Assembly (NCBI GenBank): GCA_021160885.1
Contig: JAGHBR010000451.1
Coordinates: forward strand, 1 to 6,635
Direction: 5' to 3'
From: Caldisericaceae bacterium
Lineage (GTDB): Bacteria > Calditrichota > Calditrichia > Calditrichales > Calditrichaceae
Length of the DNA stretch: 6,635 bases
Positions 5,549 through 6,635 of the stretch are shown here, piece after piece. Within the stretch, counting starts at the first letter, position 1, and each line of letters opens with the position of its first letter. Made by a program: the position numbers and the translations under genes. The notes beneath the pieces were generated by a model. The model searched no databases. It was given only the letters and a program-made list of their open reading frames with translations, and was not told where the DNA came from.

Positions 5549-6502
5549 TTAAACTGTTGTTAATTTTTCCTGAATGATCTTGCGCGCCTGTTCGATCTCT
5601 TCTTTTACTTTTTCTACCGGTTTATCCTGAATCATAGCCACTTCTTCCGGGGAGAAGTCATTTAATTGCGTTAGCGTGAAGGCCTGACGTAAATCTTCCG
5701 GAAGTTCCTCTAAAATTTCCTGCAAACTGAGCTTCAGCTCTTCCTGGTCTTCTGGCCATTCCTGACCAGGCAAAATGTCTTCTAAACGTAAAGTTTCATC
5801 TGGCTGATAAAACTCGAAGAAATCCTGTTCATCGACTTCATAAATTTCTTTTTCCAGAGAAAGTGGTTTTTTATGCCGACCCTCAATTTTTTGTTCAATA
5901 ATGTTCATAATCTCTCTGTAAAGTTTACGGCGCAGTTCCCTTTTGTTAAATTTGCTCTGAATTTCAGAGGCTACATTGGCAATCGCTTCGTCAATAATTT
6001 CCTTTACCAGAATACCCGAAGGGTCCCGATCGCTAAAAAAAGATTTGGAACGCAATTCCCTTCTGGTAAAATTGATTAATTTTGGCAGAATTGATTGAAT
6101 TAAGTTGCGATATGATTCTTTTAATTCTTCATTCAGAGACAGGCTTACTACACTTTTTTCCGCGCTTTCCTGGTAGCGCTTTCTTCGATAATCCGGCTCA
6201 TGACGTAAAAATTCTTTGAATTTTTTAACCTCGCGGAATAGAGCATTAAAAGCCTCTCTTGTGGAAAGGTGAAGATTTTTAGCTGACTTTTTGGCTTTCA
6301 GAACTTTACTCCTAAGGTCTAATTTTAAATAGGTGGTGTACATTTTGTTTTTTTCATTGCCTTCCAGATCGATTTTCAAGAATACAAGATCCGGATTAAA
6401 ATTTTTAAGCAGAGTTTCCAATTTCTTGATTTTCTGCTCCAACTGCTCCTGAAATGGCTCGCTCAGGAACTCGATGTCGCGTTTTACCACTTCCACCTTC
6501 AT
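5549..6502 (-). CDS. HPF/RaiA ribosome-hibernation domain fused to a sigma-70-like region
   Basis: A 317-residue cytoplasmic protein of two parts. Residues 1-105 match the HPF/RaiA (S30EA, 'sigma-54 modulation') fold: a first strand, helix FQEQLEQKIKKLETLL (17-32), strands with LKIDL and TTYLKLDLRSKVLKAK, and a final helix REAFNALFREVKKFKEFL (82-99). HPF domains bind the 30S decoding region and silence ribosomes. Canonical long HPFs continue into a dimerisation domain; here the continuation is different. Residues about 128-210 (NLIQSILPKLINFTRREL, then VKEIIDEAIANVASEI) look like a diverged sigma region 2. Residues about 255-314 look like sigma region 4: LQEILEELPEDLRQAFTLTQ, then the helix-turn-helix FSPEEVAMIQDKPVEKVKEE and the ending ARKIIQEKL. 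The recognition-helix position is acidic, so DNA binding is doubtful. The start is secure: AAGGAGG lies seven bases before the ATG. A terminator follows at 5488-5517. It could be a hibernation factor with a repurposed sigma fold or a true regulator. Confidence 0.82.
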   Translation of the reverse strand: MKVEVVKRDIEFLSEPFQEQLEQKIKKLETLLKNFNPDLVFLKIDLEGNEKNKMYTTYLKLDLRSKVLKAKKSAKNLHLSTREAFNALFREVKKFKEFLRHEPDYRRKRYQESAEKSVVSLSLNEELKESYRNLIQSILPKLINFTRRELRSKSFFSDRDPSGILVKEIIDEAIANVASEIQSKFNKRELRRKLYREIMNIIEQKIEGRHKKPLSLEKEIYEVDEQDFFEFYQPDETLRLEDILPGQEWPEDQEELKLSLQEILEELPEDLRQAFTLTQLNDFSPEEVAMIQDKPVEKVKEEIEQARKIIQEKLTTV

Positions 6503-6509
6503 GTACGGT

Positions 6510-6516
6510 CCTCCTT
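6510..6516 (-). promoter_or_regulatory. Strong Shine-Dalgarno site of the HPF/sigma-like gene
   Basis: On the minus strand AAGGAGG lies seven bases before ATG 6502. It is the strongest ribosome binding site in the window and fixes the start codon. Confidence 0.85.
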
Positions 6517-6546
6517 AATTATTTTGTTGTATTTTTTCATTCTTAA

Positions 6547-6576
6547 TAGATACAAAAATATGAAATTAAGTGACAA
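6547..6576 (-). promoter_or_regulatory. Weak promoter candidate for the HPF/sigma-like gene
   Basis: On the minus strand TTGTCA (6576-6571) is followed after 18 bases by TATCTA (6552-6547), a poor -10 box. The start would fall near 6540 with a leader of about 38 bases. The region is so AT-rich that this may be chance; a promoter further upstream or a different sigma factor is possible. Confidence 0.3.
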
Positions 6577-6635
6577 GTTAAAATTTTTTTAAGAATAATG
6601 TATTCAATTTTACTTTTTACATGGATGTTCCAGAT

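Noticed and set aside
5873..6079. 68-residue plus-strand ORF opposite the HPF/sigma-like gene
   Set aside because: Shadow of a gene with strong SD and clear domains.
6621..6635. ATG at the right edge as the start of a plus-strand gene
   Set aside because: No SD precedes it and only five codons are visible, so nothing can be supported.

Overview
The window looks like ordinary chromosomal DNA from a Gram-negative bacterium of moderate to low GC. Signs of an envelope with an outer compartment are a secreted beta-propeller protein, a lipoprotein with SLH-like repeats, and membrane-bound family 2 glycosyltransferases. Protein style (AQ-ending signal peptide, Asp-box/Ig secreted protein, TPR lipoprotein) and a tRNA gene without encoded CCA suggest the FCB superphylum, perhaps a Calditrichota (Caldithrix-like) or related lineage. 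That placement is inference from style only; no marker gene settles it.

Layout. 1-1508 (minus): the 5' 502 codons of a large secreted protein that runs off the left edge, with a clear sigma-70 promoter and Shine-Dalgarno site. 1509-1677: divergent AT-rich promoter region. 1678-3971 (plus): two paralogous membrane GT2 glycosyltransferases whose stop and start codons overlap by one base. 3972-4251: a gene-free convergent gap built largely of short degenerate tandem repeats (two heptamer arrays, one octamer array) and hairpins. 4252-5325 (minus): a lipoprotein with TPR repeats followed by SLH-like repeats. 5359-5431 (minus): tRNA-Gly(CCC) with a near-consensus promoter, only 33 bp ahead of the lipoprotein gene. 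5488-5517 (minus): a probable terminator. 5549-6502 (minus): an unusual protein joining an HPF/RaiA ribosome-hibernation domain to a sigma-70-like C-terminal half. 6503-6635: its leader and a weak promoter candidate; no other gene can be supported at the right edge.

How the parts relate. The two glycosyltransferases almost certainly act together on an envelope glycan or glycolipid. The tRNA and the lipoprotein probably share one transcript. The HPF/sigma-like protein has its own strong ribosome binding site and terminator and is the most interesting item: its architecture suggests a link between ribosome hibernation and either transcription or a repurposed sigma fold. No mobile element, CRISPR array, rRNA or replication origin was seen.
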